DNA of 64,000 nucleotides, taken from NCBI GenBank assembly GCA_002786025.1, contig NHNW01000080.1:79937-143936 (forward strand), written 5' to 3'. The notes beneath the pieces were generated by a model, which did not search any database, was not told where the DNA came from, and saw nothing but the letters and a program-made list of their open reading frames with translations. The translations under genes and the position numbers were made by a program. The DNA comes from Zasmidium citrigriseum (taxonomy: Eukaryota > Ascomycota > Dothideomycetes > Mycosphaerellales > Mycosphaerellaceae). Each line of letters begins with the position of its first letter. Position 1 is the stretch's first letter. This document shows, in pieces, positions 1 to 11,008 of the stretch.

Positions 1-381
1 CGACAGTATATCCGTATTGTCGCTCTTGATGAGAACGAACAAGAACTCTCAGCTTCTGACTTCACTGATATTGGAAACATGACGACTGTCTGGACCGAGC
101 CGCCTTTCGAGCCTGTGGAAGAGTCGCTGCAGGACCTTGGAGCTCTACTTGGATTCGCTTGCTTGTTGATGATCTTCGCAGTGGTCCTCTTCTGGCTGGC
201 CGTCAAGCCCCGTATTCTACAACGTTGGCGAACCAGAAGCGGTGAAAAGCACGGCTTCGTCACGATGCTGGAAGAACATGATGTCGCCGGCCTGATGGGC
301 CATCTACCTCGATGGAACCTCCCCAGCTTCAAGCGGCAGACTTCTGTGGTCTATGATCGTTTGCCAGGCGACGTAAGCTGA
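1..381 (+). CDS. C-terminal part of a single-pass membrane protein (partial)
   Basis: The reading frame is open from the first base and ends at the TGA at 379-381, so only the last 126 codons are present. A polar stretch is followed by one strongly hydrophobic segment (LGALLGFACLLMIFAVVLFW) and then a basic stretch (KPRILQRWRTR). The last 50 or so residues are soluble and presumably cytosolic, which gives a type I topology with a short tail. The family cannot be named from this fragment. The first ATG in frame, at 79, lies just before the membrane segment and is probably internal. Confidence 0.7.
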   Translation, partial: RQYIRIVALDENEQELSASDFTDIGNMTTVWTEPPFEPVEESLQDLGALLGFACLLMIFAVVLFWLAVKPRILQRWRTRSGEKHGFVTMLEEHDVAGLMGHLPRWNLPSFKRQTSVVYDRLPGDVS

Positions 382-637
382 ACGAGCGAATGCGAGGTGA
401 TATTCATACCTTTTGATCCAGAGTCTCCACCTACCCGGAGCCATGGATGGGAGGACTTCGGTCGGACACCTCGCTTCTGCTAGCTCAAAGAAGACTTGGT
501 CTTTGAGTGGAAAAAAGACCATGCCGACTTCGGGCGTTCCCGGTGGAACGATACATAAGGGACTTGTTCACTCAGATCTCATCTGATAAGATTTGCGATC
601 ATTGAGTCCACATCTGCCTCCCGGCTGAAAGGCTAGA

Positions 638-2354
638 ATGGAAAACAACACCCACAATCGCCCCGATGGTGTCGTCCAGATTTCGTTGCAGGATGCTCTC
701 ACTTCAGTGCCAACGAAGGAAATCGTTGTCGCGAACGCCACCCCCATCGAGGACGATGTTCGGTCTGAACGAAGCGAGGGCGGTCGATCGACCAAAGTTC
801 CCATTACGATGAAACTCGTCGCCGTTCTTTTGGTGACGCTGGTGGGATTCGGCTCGCATTGGAGCAGCGGCGTTACCGGCGCGATGAAGAGCACGCTGAA
901 GAAGGTAGAAATCGCATCTCGACATAAATGCCAAATGCTAATGATGTTTAGGAACTCTCTATCAACAACGCACAGTACTCTGTTCTCGAAGCCTCTACTG
1001 ACTTCATGACCACGGCCCTCATTCTCCTAACGGGCGTCTTCACCGACCGTATCGGTGGCGCGCGAGCCATGGTCTACGGCAACGGCATCTATACCATCGG
1101 TTCCATCATCATCGCAGCCGCCACCACGGTACGCAGCTACAGACTCATGATAGGTGGCATGATCATCCAATCTCTTGGAGACATCGCCACGCAGGTTGCG
1201 CAGTACAGGATCTTCAGCTGTGAGTCCCTGCGGCGGAGAAGCTCTTTCCAGACCTCTACTGACACTCGTCGCCCATTCCAGCTTGGTTCGCCCCCTCCAA
1301 CGGCTTCGCATCAACCCTCGGCCTCGAACTGGGCATCGGCAAGATAGGTTCCTTCGTCGGCCAAGCGACCGCCAACCCCATCGCAAAAGGCACCGGAGAC
1401 TTCAGCTGGGTCTACTGGACAGCCGTCTTCGTGAACCTCTTCACCAATCTCGCCACCATAGTCTTCTGGTACTTCCGGCGCTTCTGCGACCGCCAATATA
1501 GCTCCGGCCTCTCCGACCCGGCCACGGGTGAGAAACTGCGAGAGAGCACCAAGAAGTTCGAATTCCGCAAGGTTCTCCAGCTGCCATGGCCTTTCTGGGG
1601 CGTCGTGCTGTTCTCAACGTTCGAGACATCCACGGCCATCGTCTTTTCGCAGAATGCCACCGAGCTGGCGGAGCAGCGGTTCAACATCTCGAGCGTCAAG
1701 GCCGGGTGGTATACGGCGACGTCGCAATATCTGGGCTTCTTCCTCGTGCCGGCCCTGGGCGTCTTTCTCGACCTGCTCGGCAATCGTATCACGGTGCTGC
1801 TCGTCTGTGGAGCGGGCGTCTTCACGGCCATGTGCCTGGCTGCTTTCGGACCCGATATCGCCGGCACGGCGGCTTCGTTTGGGGTGTACGCCGTGGCGTA
1901 CAGCCTGGGCCCGACGGCCATCATCGATGGCATCCGTACGGCGATTTGGTATCAGGATACGTTTGGGGTCGGATACGCCGTCAAGATCTGTGTGAACAAT
2001 TGCATGAATATCATCATTCGGATCGTTACGGGAGTGATCCAGGATGAGGATGACAATTCTTATGATCACGTCGTGGTGGTTTATGTTATCCTGGCGGCGG
2101 GATCGGTGCTTGTTTCGGGGGTGCTCTTGGTTTGGAGCTTTTTTACACAGGATTTGAAAAGGTTGCAGTGGACGAAGAAGCAGAGGATGCGGAAGGGCGA
2201 TGTGATCAATGCACAGCGCGAAGCCCACGAGACTGGCGCCAGAAAGGAGGTGAACAGGACAGTCAACCTGTGCTTCTTCGCCGCCCTGATGTTGCTCATA
2301 CTGGGTGCCTGGGCGGCGTACTTCTGGGGTCTGGCGACGGGGAACAACGATTGA
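638..2354 (+). CDS. Major facilitator superfamily transporter (MFSD1-like)
   Basis: Three exons, 638-904, 952-1219 and 1282-2354, join in phase to a 535-residue protein. The introns are 47 and 62 bp, with GTAGAA/TTTAG and GTGAGT/TCCAG ends. About twelve hydrophobic segments are visible. The first follows a polar N-terminus of about 58 residues, and a loop with FTDRIGGARAMVYGNG resembles the MFS loop 2-3 signature. The overall pattern (NNAQYSVLEAS, then GDIATQVAQYRIFSSWFAP) recalls the MFSD1 type of transporter, but the substrate cannot be read from sequence. The stop lies only 25 bp from the stop of the convergent transporter, so the 3' UTRs must overlap. The start was chosen as the first ATG before a continuous frame. 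Confidence 0.85.
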
Positions 2355-2379
2355 TCAGAAGACTGTCGATATTCAACTA

Positions 2380-3809
2380 CTATACAAACTTCATAACCCT
2401 CCAACCCCCCTTACTCACCCTCGCCCCCAAAATCAACCCACTCGCCACAACCGTCATCAACCCGCCAAAAAGCCACACATAAGTATAACTACTCTTCTCC
2501 AAAATCGCCCCATCAATCGGCGTCCCAACCAGCAACCCAAGACTCGTAACCGCAAACCCCATCCCCATCCTCGTCCCAATCAAAGCCCGATTCTTCGTAA
2601 TATGCACATAAATCGTCGCCGGCAAACTCACAAAAGTCCCCGAACAAAATCCATACAACGCCGCGATGGCTATCACTGGCCCGATGGATCTCGTCGGGAT
2701 GAGACAGAGACACAGCACGCCTGTGAGGAGCGTGCAGGGGATGATGACGTTGAAGGGCCCGATGCGGTCGGCGATGAAATTTGGGATGACACGCCCGAAG
2801 GTTGATGCGGCGTTTATGATGGCCAGGAGGTAGAAGGCCAAGTTTGGGTTTGTGAGGTTTGTTTGGATGGCGTAGGATTGGATGTAGAAGAAGGGCGTGT
2901 ATAAACCCAGGAAGCCGATGAAGGAACCCGCGACGAAGAAGATGAAAGGGAGTTCTTTCCAGGCTGTCCAGTCGAAGATTTTGCGGCGGCCGGCGGGGAG
3001 GACGCGCACGCGGAGAACGAGGTTGGAGATGCAGAGGGTGCCGAGCATGATGAAGCCTATGATTCGGGTGGCCCAGGGAAATCCGAGGGATTGCTGCAGG
3101 TTATGGAAGGTGATGGGGTAGATTATGCCGCCGATACTCGACCCAGCAGCGGCAAGACCCACTGCCGTCGCTATCCGCGTGGAGAAGTATGTTGACAGGA
3201 CAGCGACGCCGGGGATGAACATGGCGCCTGTTCCTATGCCGATGCAGACGGCTTGGGAGAGGAGAACTTGGTAGTAGGTTGTCGAGAGGGAGAGCATCAT
3301 TTGGCCGAAGACGGTGAGGAAGGTTCCTGTTGCTACGAGGGTGCGGACGTAGCCTGCGTCGTAGATGGGGCCTGTGAGGGAGCCGACGAGGAGGAGAAGT
3401 GTTGCTTGGAGGGAGCCGATCCAGGATATGTCGGATGCTGAGGAGGAGGATAGGATGCCGGTTTCGTAGTATGTTTGGTAGGTACCGAAGGTATTGACGA
3501 TACCTGAGTGAAAGTTAGCAAAGCATCACCCACCAAATGCGTGGCTTTCGTACCCCAAGTATTAAAGAACAAGAAAAACGATCCCAGAACCTGCAACCAA
3601 GCCGTCAAGCCGCCGTTCGGCACGGACTTGATATTGTTGACGGAAGGTTTCGAAGATGCGACTTTCTCCAGAACTGGGCCGTCCTCCTCAGCAACAAAAG
3701 TCGTTTCCATCGCCTCGCGTACTTCTCGTTGGTACTCCGTCATCTGCTCCTCCTCCCCATGTGCAGTCTTCTCGACATCTTTCTCCACCTCCCCAGAAGA
3801 CCTCGACAT
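2380..3809 (-). CDS. Monocarboxylate-transporter-like MFS protein
   Basis: Two exons, 3809-3554 and 3503-2380, give 459 residues; the 50 bp intron has GTACGA and CTCAG ends. After a charged N-terminus of about 65 residues comes GGLTAWLQVLGSFFLFFNTWG, the typical first membrane segment of fungal MCT-type MFS proteins. It is followed by NTFGTYQTYYE and, later, a loop with a PAGRR element. About twelve hydrophobic segments are present. Fungal members move monocarboxylates, riboflavin or unknown metabolites; the substrate here is unknown. It is convergent with the transporter at 638-2354. The track of codons is uninterrupted and the length is normal for the family. Confidence 0.85.
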
Positions 3810-4911
3810 GATGCTTGTCCTTCACTTCACTTGTAGTAGGATTAAACTTTCGCACCGGCCCTTGCTGACACAATCCTCTCTCGCAACTTCCCAATTCGGC
3901 GTTTCGTCGTCAGATGCCTGATCGAAAGTGATTGAAGGTAGAAAGGGCATTTGATCGAAGAAGAGGAGAAGTAGATGAAGTACCCCTCGGGTTCAACGCT
4001 AGAAACACGCGAGACCCGGATCTTGCGAAAAAGTGCGCCTTGCAGCAATGGGCGTGCCGATTTGCCGTGAACCCACGGCGGCGTTCCGTCCATCCAAAAG
4101 TACCTCTCACCTCTTTTAACTCCGTCTATCGTATCGTACTGAACAATCGGCAATCTCACAAGGCGAAAATCTTTCTCGCATTCTATGCAACAAACGCGCA
4201 TTCGTTAAATCCTGTCTTGGTTGTCGAATTCGCCAAGATCGGTCTTTGCGACTTCTTTCGTGCGAGTCCAGATCGGCGGTAAAGTGGCTGCACGGCAGTT
4301 CGAACTTCAGGCCAACTCGGAGACTCTGACGGCCCGGGGCGGTCGCGTGCGGTGTACAGCACCTATTTCCTTTGCTTGTTTGCATGCAGCCTCCTCATGG
4401 CCATTGTAGCATTGTACCATTTCCACCCGAGCTACATCCGAGCATGGTGATGCCATTGTCTGAAAGCAGTAAGAATATGACTTACAGCTTATAATCACTT
4501 TTTGACTTTCAGCGCCATAAAGGCAGCATGTCCTATCTACTGCTGACACCTCAATACAGTATCAATTCAACAAGGTCAGACCCGTACCTCACTTACGAGG
4601 ATCAGTCAGAATCCCTTGCCCACGCTCTTTCCATGACGCCCAACATCATGACCTTCAAAGAATGATTAGCGAAACAGAACTTGCGTCTCATCATTCAATA
4701 CTCCTCCCCGACCAGGAGCGCCATGCAGGTATCATTTTTTCGAAAAGCCCTCTCGTATTCACAAAACACCCCCACCGTAACCCATTCGCTAAACGCCTCC
4801 CGCTTGCTATGCATCCAACGTGTCTCATGTCGCGTCGTTCTTTGAAAATCCAGAAAGGCGGATGTAAGTATATGTAGTCTGAATCAAAAGATGATCTGTG
4901 GTGGAACCAGA
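3810..4911. other. Intergenic 1.1 kb: transporter promoter and BTB gene 3' region
   Basis: No gene is supported here. The frames are short, overlap each other on both strands and match no known domain. The right end is the 3' UTR of the BTB-like gene and the left end is the upstream region of the MCT-like gene. Confidence 0.5.
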
Positions 4912-7194
4912 TCACTTGGTGCGCTCAGACTCGTTACCAGAGCTGGGCGGCGTGTCGATGCCACGGCGTCTCCGAGCAAGGCGGAATCCCGCTCGGTTCT
5001 GAGGGAAGACCTCAACAAGTTCTTCCCAGTATAGGTTCTGCACAGCGGTGGATTCGGTCCCATCGGCAACGTGATTGACAGTGCGGGCTTTGAGCGCCTT
5101 TTGTCGACGAACTTCACGCTCGTTGACGACTTGGCGCATGATGCTCGCCACTGTCTCAGCGCCGAGGCGGCCCGAAAGAACCGGGTGCTCCAACAAGTAT
5201 TTGAGAAGAGGGAAAGGCAGAGAAAGCAAAATGCTTGAAACAGTGGTCAAGGCGAAGGACGGGCGTTGGTGATCGTCGGCAGGAACCTCACCGAATCGGA
5301 TCTTGCTCAAACGTGGGTCTGAGCGGGATGGCTTGCTCTCGTGTGAAGGTTGGAATGTTGGCAGACGAGGACATGCAGACAGCTGAGGCGCGGTGGAGTC
5401 GAGGTAGAAGCTTGGCGGCAAATTGTGGACGGCGAACTCGATTATACGGTGAAGAAGGCCTGAGGAGTATGGGTCATAGGTTGGCGATCCACCAGCTTCG
5501 GGCTTGTTAAACGAGTCGTCGCTTGAGCAGGTGCTGATCCTCTCTTCGCTGCCATCCTCGATTGGCCACATCTGAGCAAGACCGCCTTCCAACGCGAAGC
5601 CGAGCGCCTGTGGCATGGTCTCCCAGTTAAGAAGAGCTGCAGACACCTCGACACCGCGATGAGCAAACGCTGCAATGTTAAGCCAGGCACCGGTGGCGAT
5701 GTGCTGCAGGGCCAGTTCCATGCGTTCTTCGATCGGTGCGGAAGGTGCAAGGAACATCTCAAAAGGTGGAAGTGTGCCACCATAGAGGTACTTGACAGCC
5801 TCCGTGAACGGACCAACACGGATGTAGTTGCCCTTCAACAGTACGTGAACCTGAGTCTTGAGCGTGGCGGCTGCCGGTGCCTCACTGCTGCGTATGATAG
5901 AGAGCAGTGTAGATGAGCGCGCCAGTATCAGCTTGTGTCCTTCAAGATACTGACGACCATGCCCTTCCTGCTCTGAAATCTGGAGGTGGCAATCAGCGAG
6001 CTCCGGGTTCTTCAGCTGGGAGAGCACGTGGTCCCGCAGCAATTCGGCGTTCTCGAGGTTGAGTGCAACCTCGGGATGCGTGAAATTCGGCGGCGGCATA
6101 GGCTGCTGGGGTTGAGGTGGAAGATGACGAGGATGTCCAGAGAACGCGGCCTTTTGCTCTGGGAAGCCAGCTTTGGCGGCATCTGTGGACTGATCCGTGC
6201 CGACCGGCGATTGTAGGTCCGATCCCACCTTTTGAGCATCGTGTGCGACCGATGAGGCTTGAGAGCCTGAACGAGATCTGAATCCATGACCGTTCGGCAA
6301 GTGTGCAGCGCCAGGCATGAAAGCCTCACGGGGCGGGTATCGCATTGGCATGTGGGCGTGTGGGTGATAGTAGGGCTGAGGAATGCCAGGTGCGAAGCCT
6401 GGACGCATCTGCCATGGCATTGGCGGTTGCTGATATCCAGGTGGGAGCGCTCGCTGGCCATGGTGTTCAGAGTTATGATGTGCGTGGCCAAAGAAGGGTG
6501 CCTGCTGAGGGTTCGTCGGAGGAGCAAAGGCGGAGTTGGAGGACAGCGGAGGAGCAGGCGAGGAGCCAGCTGACTCATGACCCCCAAAGACAATGCTGCT
6601 GGCGCTTGGGTGGGTTGGATGGGCGTGCGGGAGGACCGGGGGTTGGGGCCGGTTCTGGGAGGATGAAGCCGAGTGAGGAGTGTGCTGGTCGGCGGCAGGG
6701 ACGAATGCTGGTGGCAGCTCGGTCCTGATCTGACGCATGTCGAATCTGTCAATTGGCTTGCGTGCAGGCCATGCTGCGGGCTTGTTGGCAACATCAGACG
6801 CATCTGATGTTACCCCGTTTGCGAGCTTCTCAGTAGCACCAGGTCCGCTCGATGACATATTCGATTCGGGCGTTTGCGTCGAAGCAGTCTTGGGCCGTTC
6901 CTCCTCTGCCACATGGCCATTCTGGAGTGCATCTGGCTGTGCTACTTCAGATGGCTTTGGCGCCTCATCGACCGCTTTTTGCGCAATGATTCCGTTGCTC
7001 ACGCCGACGGTCCCTTCACCCGAACTTGGAGTGGCAATATCGGCTCTTGACTTGGATTCTTGCTTGGACTGGGGGCGGGCAGTCTTGGGCATGAGCGGGA
7101 CTACTGGAACGACTCGATTGGCGGTTGAGCGTCGCATCTTGCCGGCCTGCTGGGCCGCGGGCAGGTCGCCATTCGAAGCTGGCATGTTCGGCAT
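4912..7194 (-). CDS. BTB/POZ-like domain protein with long disordered N-terminus
   Basis: A single 760-codon frame without introns. The first half is low in complexity, rich in Pro, Ser, Gln and His. Around residues 385-480 is a BTB-like region: NAELLRDHVLSQL, then DCHLQI, then GHKLILARSSTLLSIIRSSE, ending in a segment with VKYLYGGTLPPFE. The last third is helical, with PLLKYLLEHPVLSGRLGAETV. BTB domains dimerise and often recruit cullin-3 or transcription partners, so a regulatory scaffold is the best guess. The N-terminal ATG lies within an open stretch, so a 5' exon upstream cannot be excluded. It is divergent from the gene at 8176. Confidence 0.75.
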   Translation of the reverse strand: MPNMPASNGDLPAAQQAGKMRRSTANRVVPVVPLMPKTARPQSKQESKSRADIATPSSGEGTVGVSNGIIAQKAVDEAPKPSEVAQPDALQNGHVAEEERPKTASTQTPESNMSSSGPGATEKLANGVTSDASDVANKPAAWPARKPIDRFDMRQIRTELPPAFVPAADQHTPHSASSSQNRPQPPVLPHAHPTHPSASSIVFGGHESAGSSPAPPLSSNSAFAPPTNPQQAPFFGHAHHNSEHHGQRALPPGYQQPPMPWQMRPGFAPGIPQPYYHPHAHMPMRYPPREAFMPGAAHLPNGHGFRSRSGSQASSVAHDAQKVGSDLQSPVGTDQSTDAAKAGFPEQKAAFSGHPRHLPPQPQQPMPPPNFTHPEVALNLENAELLRDHVLSQLKNPELADCHLQISEQEGHGRQYLEGHKLILARSSTLLSIIRSSEAPAAATLKTQVHVLLKGNYIRVGPFTEAVKYLYGGTLPPFEMFLAPSAPIEERMELALQHIATGAWLNIAAFAHRGVEVSAALLNWETMPQALGFALEGGLAQMWPIEDGSEERISTCSSDDSFNKPEAGGSPTYDPYSSGLLHRIIEFAVHNLPPSFYLDSTAPQLSACPRLPTFQPSHESKPSRSDPRLSKIRFGEVPADDHQRPSFALTTVSSILLSLPFPLLKYLLEHPVLSGRLGAETVASIMRQVVNEREVRRQKALKARTVNHVADGTESTAVQNLYWEELVEVFPQNRAGFRLARRRRGIDTPPSSGNESERTK

Positions 7195-8175
7195 ACAGCG
7201 CGGGCGTATGGGATTCTGCTGACCGAGCAGGCAGAGGCGGGCTGGTGTTGCGGCGTCCCCAGGAGCGGTGGTGGTCGAGGCGGGGATTGGACTCCTGGGG
7301 CAATCGACGCTGCTGCGACGCTGAGGGTGCAGGCGAGCGGGCGGATATGTCGAGCGGAGGTGGTGGTGATGGTGGGAGTCACTGCGAAGGCGGAGTAGGC
7401 GAGGTGGGGACGGCTCTGCAGAAAAGCACGGACGATTTTGTCATAACCGCAAACCTTACCACGACCTCACACCGTCTCTTCCAGCCTTGCACCCATCAAG
7501 ATGGAGCTTTTCCAGATGGCAGACTGATGAGTCCCCTCTTTCTCATCGACTCTTCCAATCTATGTGAGCCAATGGCTCGTTGGACGTGCCCTCTGTGAGC
7601 ACGAGAGAACCACGAGATGAGTGATCCAGGCGGAGATCTATCCTACACGTGCTCAGTGCACTGCCGGAGACGAGATATACATGGTCGCTGATGCGTGATG
7701 CACTGCCTGAAAAGCCAGCAAACAGCAAGATCGATACGGAAGAAGCATCTCGATCTCGGCATGCCGATGCCGACGAGCAAGATCACGCCTGCCGAAGCAA
7801 TGCCGAACCATCAGATTGGCCAAGCACATCACTTTCCTCTCTTTCAATCATCTCGACAGACCCGGCCGTCGCCACCGACATTCGCCAGTTCAACGCGGTA
7901 TCAAGAAAGGTGATCCCGATGGCGATATTGCCTCCCAGCGTGCTCTTGCCCCCGGCTTGCCGACTCTTGCCCCGATCTCCCCTCGGCAACATGTGTTCCT
8001 CCTGTCTTGTTTGTCCCATCTGCCTCCACTTTGTTTACCAGTCCCATTTTCATCCTGAGTATCATTCCTTGCCCATTCCTGCAGCCGAATTGCTCCTCAT
8101 CGCTTCGTATCGGTTGCCTCCGTTATCCCTACTATACAACAGAGCACAAACACCCCAAGGCCCTCACCTGTCAGA
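7195..8175. other. Divergent promoter region
   Basis: This 1 kb separates the divergent starts at 7194 (minus) and 8176 (plus). It contains pyrimidine-rich runs near 7970-8160 typical of fungal 5' leaders. No coding frame in it is convincing. Confidence 0.45.
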
Positions 8176-10137
8176 ATGATGCGCAATCTGCCCTCTTCCG
8201 CTTCTCAACCTGCCGACCTGCGACGCCGCCATCAGGCTCGTCGCGACTACAGTTTCCGCTGGGAGAGCGAGGTCCCAGATGACAGTCTGAACTGTGGTCT
8301 CGATCTGAGCGTTCATCGCCCAAGCTCACCATTCAGTACGTCTCTGCTCACTTTCTCCTCTGGCAGAGTGTTTGCTGACGACCACACATACAACCGCTTC
8401 GACTCTTTGTCCACGCCTTCGCCTGCTCTCACTCGAGATCGAGAGTTCCACGTATCAAGCCCACGCCGTCGTCCACGCAACAGTCGGGGTACCAAGGAGG
8501 CCAAGAGGCGCCGTGACGCCAGACGCAATAGGAGGAAGCTTGCTGCACAATTTCTGGATGAGCAGCTTTCGAGGGACATTAACGAGACTCTGACCAGAGC
8601 GAACATCCATCCGCCACCACACGTCACCCTCCCATCGCCAGAGCCTGTCTTGCCCGCATCTACCTTTTGGCCGCCACGACCACAGCAAAGCAGTGCTTTA
8701 ACTCGACGCTCTCCCTCGCCGTTTCAGCTGCCGTCTCTCGACTTCAGTGCATTCGATGTCCACGAATTCCCTCTTCTTGGAACGCCTCATCAAAGTCCAC
8801 CGCCGTATTCTCCGCCTCTGTTTACGGGAGTGCCAAGCTGGTGTCCACAAATCCCGTCTCTCACAGGCAAAAGTTCATGGTCGTGTGGATGGCCCAAGTT
8901 CTTCGATTTGTCGCATCTACCAGAGAAGAAAGCTTCTTCACCAAAAGAGAGTCGATGCCAAGAGCTTCAGATATGGCAACCAGACGTTCATCTCAATCAG
9001 AGGAAACAGTCACGATTCTTCCCTCCTCAGCCATCGCCAAGGCCGACTGTCAAGCTACCATCGAATGGTTGCACACTTCATCGATCTGAGTTGGACAGTC
9101 CTAATCCCGTCAGCACCACGCCGGTCGAGCACTCGTCCGCACCCCGACCACGATCCATCTCGGACGCTGTAAAGAAGATTGTAGCAGCTGCTGTCGCTGA
9201 TGCTGAGAACGATGAGAGTGAAGAGCCCAACGCTGTCAACCTCTGGCACATTCTCTCTGGCGAGATTGAGAAACGACGAACCGCTCTGGCCGGCGAACGC
9301 GAGACTAGCTGGAGTGATGAGTCCCAAGGGTCAGGTGGTGTCGCTGTTCCTACCACTCTTGATGAACCAGCTTTCCCCGCGGAGCTGGACAGCAAGGAGA
9401 TTCCATACACCCATGCAAATAGCCTGACTGGCTACGCAAATGAAACGGCTGAACTGCACTCGGGTACTCGCCATCCAGACCTTCTCTTGGCCGACTCTGC
9501 AATCTACCTGGCTGAGGCCATTTCTTCCACTGACGATACCTCCTCGGATTTTGAAGCTGCTGCACTGCCTTGGCAACGCTTTCCATCTGACCCATCTCTT
9601 CTGGAAACCTTCGAGCTGACTCCCGAATCTTTCCAGCCGCCAGATACCAACACCGATAGCGATGACGTGTCCGCATCCATCGCTCACTTTGACAGCGAAC
9701 AAAGGCTCTTCGACATCGACCCTGTTACTCCTCAAAGCCCGACCGAGAGCGTTTGCGACCTTGACACCTTCCTCTCCATGGGCCACGTCGAGAACTGCTG
9801 GTGTCGCGACTGTGAGGAGGAACCCGAGCTTGTGCATGACGAGTGGACGACACCTTTGACGGAGTCTGATGGCTGGATGGTCTGGTCAGCCACGGAAGAT
9901 GAGGAAATCGCGGACACGCCTACCGAGCCCGTCAAGATTGTTGACAGCAGCGAGAACGACAGCGACAGCTCCTGGCAAACGTGGACGACGGGCTTCGACT
10001 GGGACGACTTCTATCCTTCCCTCGAAACCCAACGTGCTGTGTCAGAGCTCGAAGACGAGTTTCTGGGGTACTATGACGATGGCTATGCGTTCTCGCAGGA
10101 AAGCGACAATGATTGGATGTGGAGCTGGTCGTCCTGA
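8176..10137 (+). CDS. Disordered protein with basic patch and acidic Trp-rich tail
   Basis: A continuous 653-codon frame. Residues of about 105-125 form a dense basic patch (TKEAKRRRDARRNRRKLAAQ) that could be a nuclear localisation signal or nucleic-acid contact. The middle is Pro/Ser-rich. The last 130 residues are strongly acidic and contain repeated tryptophans (WQTWTTGFDWDDF, DWMWSWSS at the very end), like a transcription activation domain. No known domain is recognised. A possible short intron near 8335 (AG/GTACGT) was not adopted because the gap to the nearest acceptor would be only about 31 bp. The function is unknown; a nuclear role is inference. Confidence 0.65.
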   Translation: MMRNLPSSASQPADLRRRHQARRDYSFRWESEVPDDSLNCGLDLSVHRPSSPFSTSLLTFSSGRVFADDHTYNRFDSLSTPSPALTRDREFHVSSPRRRPRNSRGTKEAKRRRDARRNRRKLAAQFLDEQLSRDINETLTRANIHPPPHVTLPSPEPVLPASTFWPPRPQQSSALTRRSPSPFQLPSLDFSAFDVHEFPLLGTPHQSPPPYSPPLFTGVPSWCPQIPSLTGKSSWSCGWPKFFDLSHLPEKKASSPKESRCQELQIWQPDVHLNQRKQSRFFPPQPSPRPTVKLPSNGCTLHRSELDSPNPVSTTPVEHSSAPRPRSISDAVKKIVAAAVADAENDESEEPNAVNLWHILSGEIEKRRTALAGERETSWSDESQGSGGVAVPTTLDEPAFPAELDSKEIPYTHANSLTGYANETAELHSGTRHPDLLLADSAIYLAEAISSTDDTSSDFEAAALPWQRFPSDPSLLETFELTPESFQPPDTNTDSDDVSASIAHFDSEQRLFDIDPVTPQSPTESVCDLDTFLSMGHVENCWCRDCEEEPELVHDEWTTPLTESDGWMVWSATEDEEIADTPTEPVKIVDSSENDSDSSWQTWTTGFDWDDFYPSLETQRAVSELEDEFLGYYDDGYAFSQESDNDWMWSWSS

Positions 10138-10496
10138 AAGGGCGAACATCAGCTGGTGAGCGGATGGATACATGAGTGAAGCGTATGACACATGGGCGTG
10201 ATGGCGAATGCGGATACCTTGTGGTCTTTGGCCTTGTTGAATGCTCTGTTGTTTCTCTCTTTGGGACCTTTGTTCACCTAGTATATCGGGCACCTTGAAT
10301 GAGGAGTTTTCGGTCACCATTCCATCATCCAATGTTGTTGGCTCCTAATGCAACATGAAAAGAGGATGTCGAAGCATGTGACAACTTACTTGAATGCTTG
10401 ATGACCTCTCGCCAGGAACTAGTTATCTTAAGACCCAACTTGCTGCTCACGAGAGCCGCTTTCTAACCAATCAAGTCAACAAGCACAACCGCGAAC
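10138..10496. other. Intergenic, 3' of the acidic protein gene
   Basis: Only short frames with no family resemblance. It serves as the 3' UTR of the gene ending at 10137 and the upstream region of the small gene at 10497. I see no clear TATA element here. Confidence 0.4.
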
Positions 10497-10730
10497 ATGA
10501 CTCCGACATCGACCCTGACAAGCCTGACCACGATTACAACTATTGCAACCGGATCTGTCCTTCCTTCGATTACGGCCACCTCTTTCGACACTCCGAATGT
10601 GCTACTTGCGGCTCCGAAGCATCCTCATCACTGCACTTCTTCGACGTCGAACAAGGCCGCGAGATTGGCGATTGCTATGATCATTGGTGGCATGGTTGGA
10701 CATGTGATTGCATGGGGGATGTTTTCGTGA
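10497..10730 (+). CDS. Small Thr-rich protein with C-terminal membrane segment
   Basis: A 77-codon frame. The first 35 residues are almost one quarter Thr (MTPTSTLTSLTTITTIATGS), with no signal peptide. After a short polar stretch (HPHHCTSSTSNKAAR) comes a single C-terminal hydrophobic segment, LAIAMIIGGMVGHVIAWGMF. This layout matches the neighbours at 11009 and 11617, whose last residues follow a similar VG(Y/H) pattern. A longer overlapping frame (10394-10819) is probably a shadow, because it lacks this pattern. Lacking a known family, the gene rests on position, layout and the shared C-terminal pattern. Confidence 0.5.
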   Translation: MTPTSTLTSLTTITTIATGSVLPSITATSFDTPNVLLAAPKHPHHCTSSTSNKAARLAIAMIIGGMVGHVIAWGMFS

Positions 10731-10881
10731 TGCAAGGCTGGAGAGGCATGGATGCAAGCGGCGTTGCTCTTGGGTTTGTTGCCCCCTTATTTGACAAGAT
10801 ACATTGGACGCCTGGTTGACGACTTTGCCGTGGCGTTAAATCATTTCTCGTGAACATACTCACAGACGGATGCTTGATGAC

Positions 10882-10888
10882 ATATAAA
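10882..10888 (+). promoter_or_regulatory. TATA box of the gene at 11009
   Basis: The sequence ATATAAA sits 121-127 bp before the ATG at 11009. The next two small genes have comparable elements at comparable distances, which supports a shared core-promoter layout. Confidence 0.5.
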
Positions 10889-11008
10889 GTCGCCTACCCC
10901 TGAGCCCAGACCAATCTCGCCGTCCCGAGCACTCTGTATACCCAGAACACTACGATTTGTGGCCAGATCAACACAGTTCGAGCGCCAGCCTCGCGGGAAC
11001 GCCTGAAG

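Noticed and set aside
2380..3300. A 306-residue truncated transporter
   Set aside because: The upstream part joins through a 50 bp intron to give the full 459-residue protein.
10394..10819. A 141-codon plus-strand frame overlapping the small gene at 10497
   Set aside because: It is Asp/His/Cys-rich without a membrane segment and shares nothing with neighbours, while the frame at 10497 fits the local Thr-rich, tail-anchored pattern.
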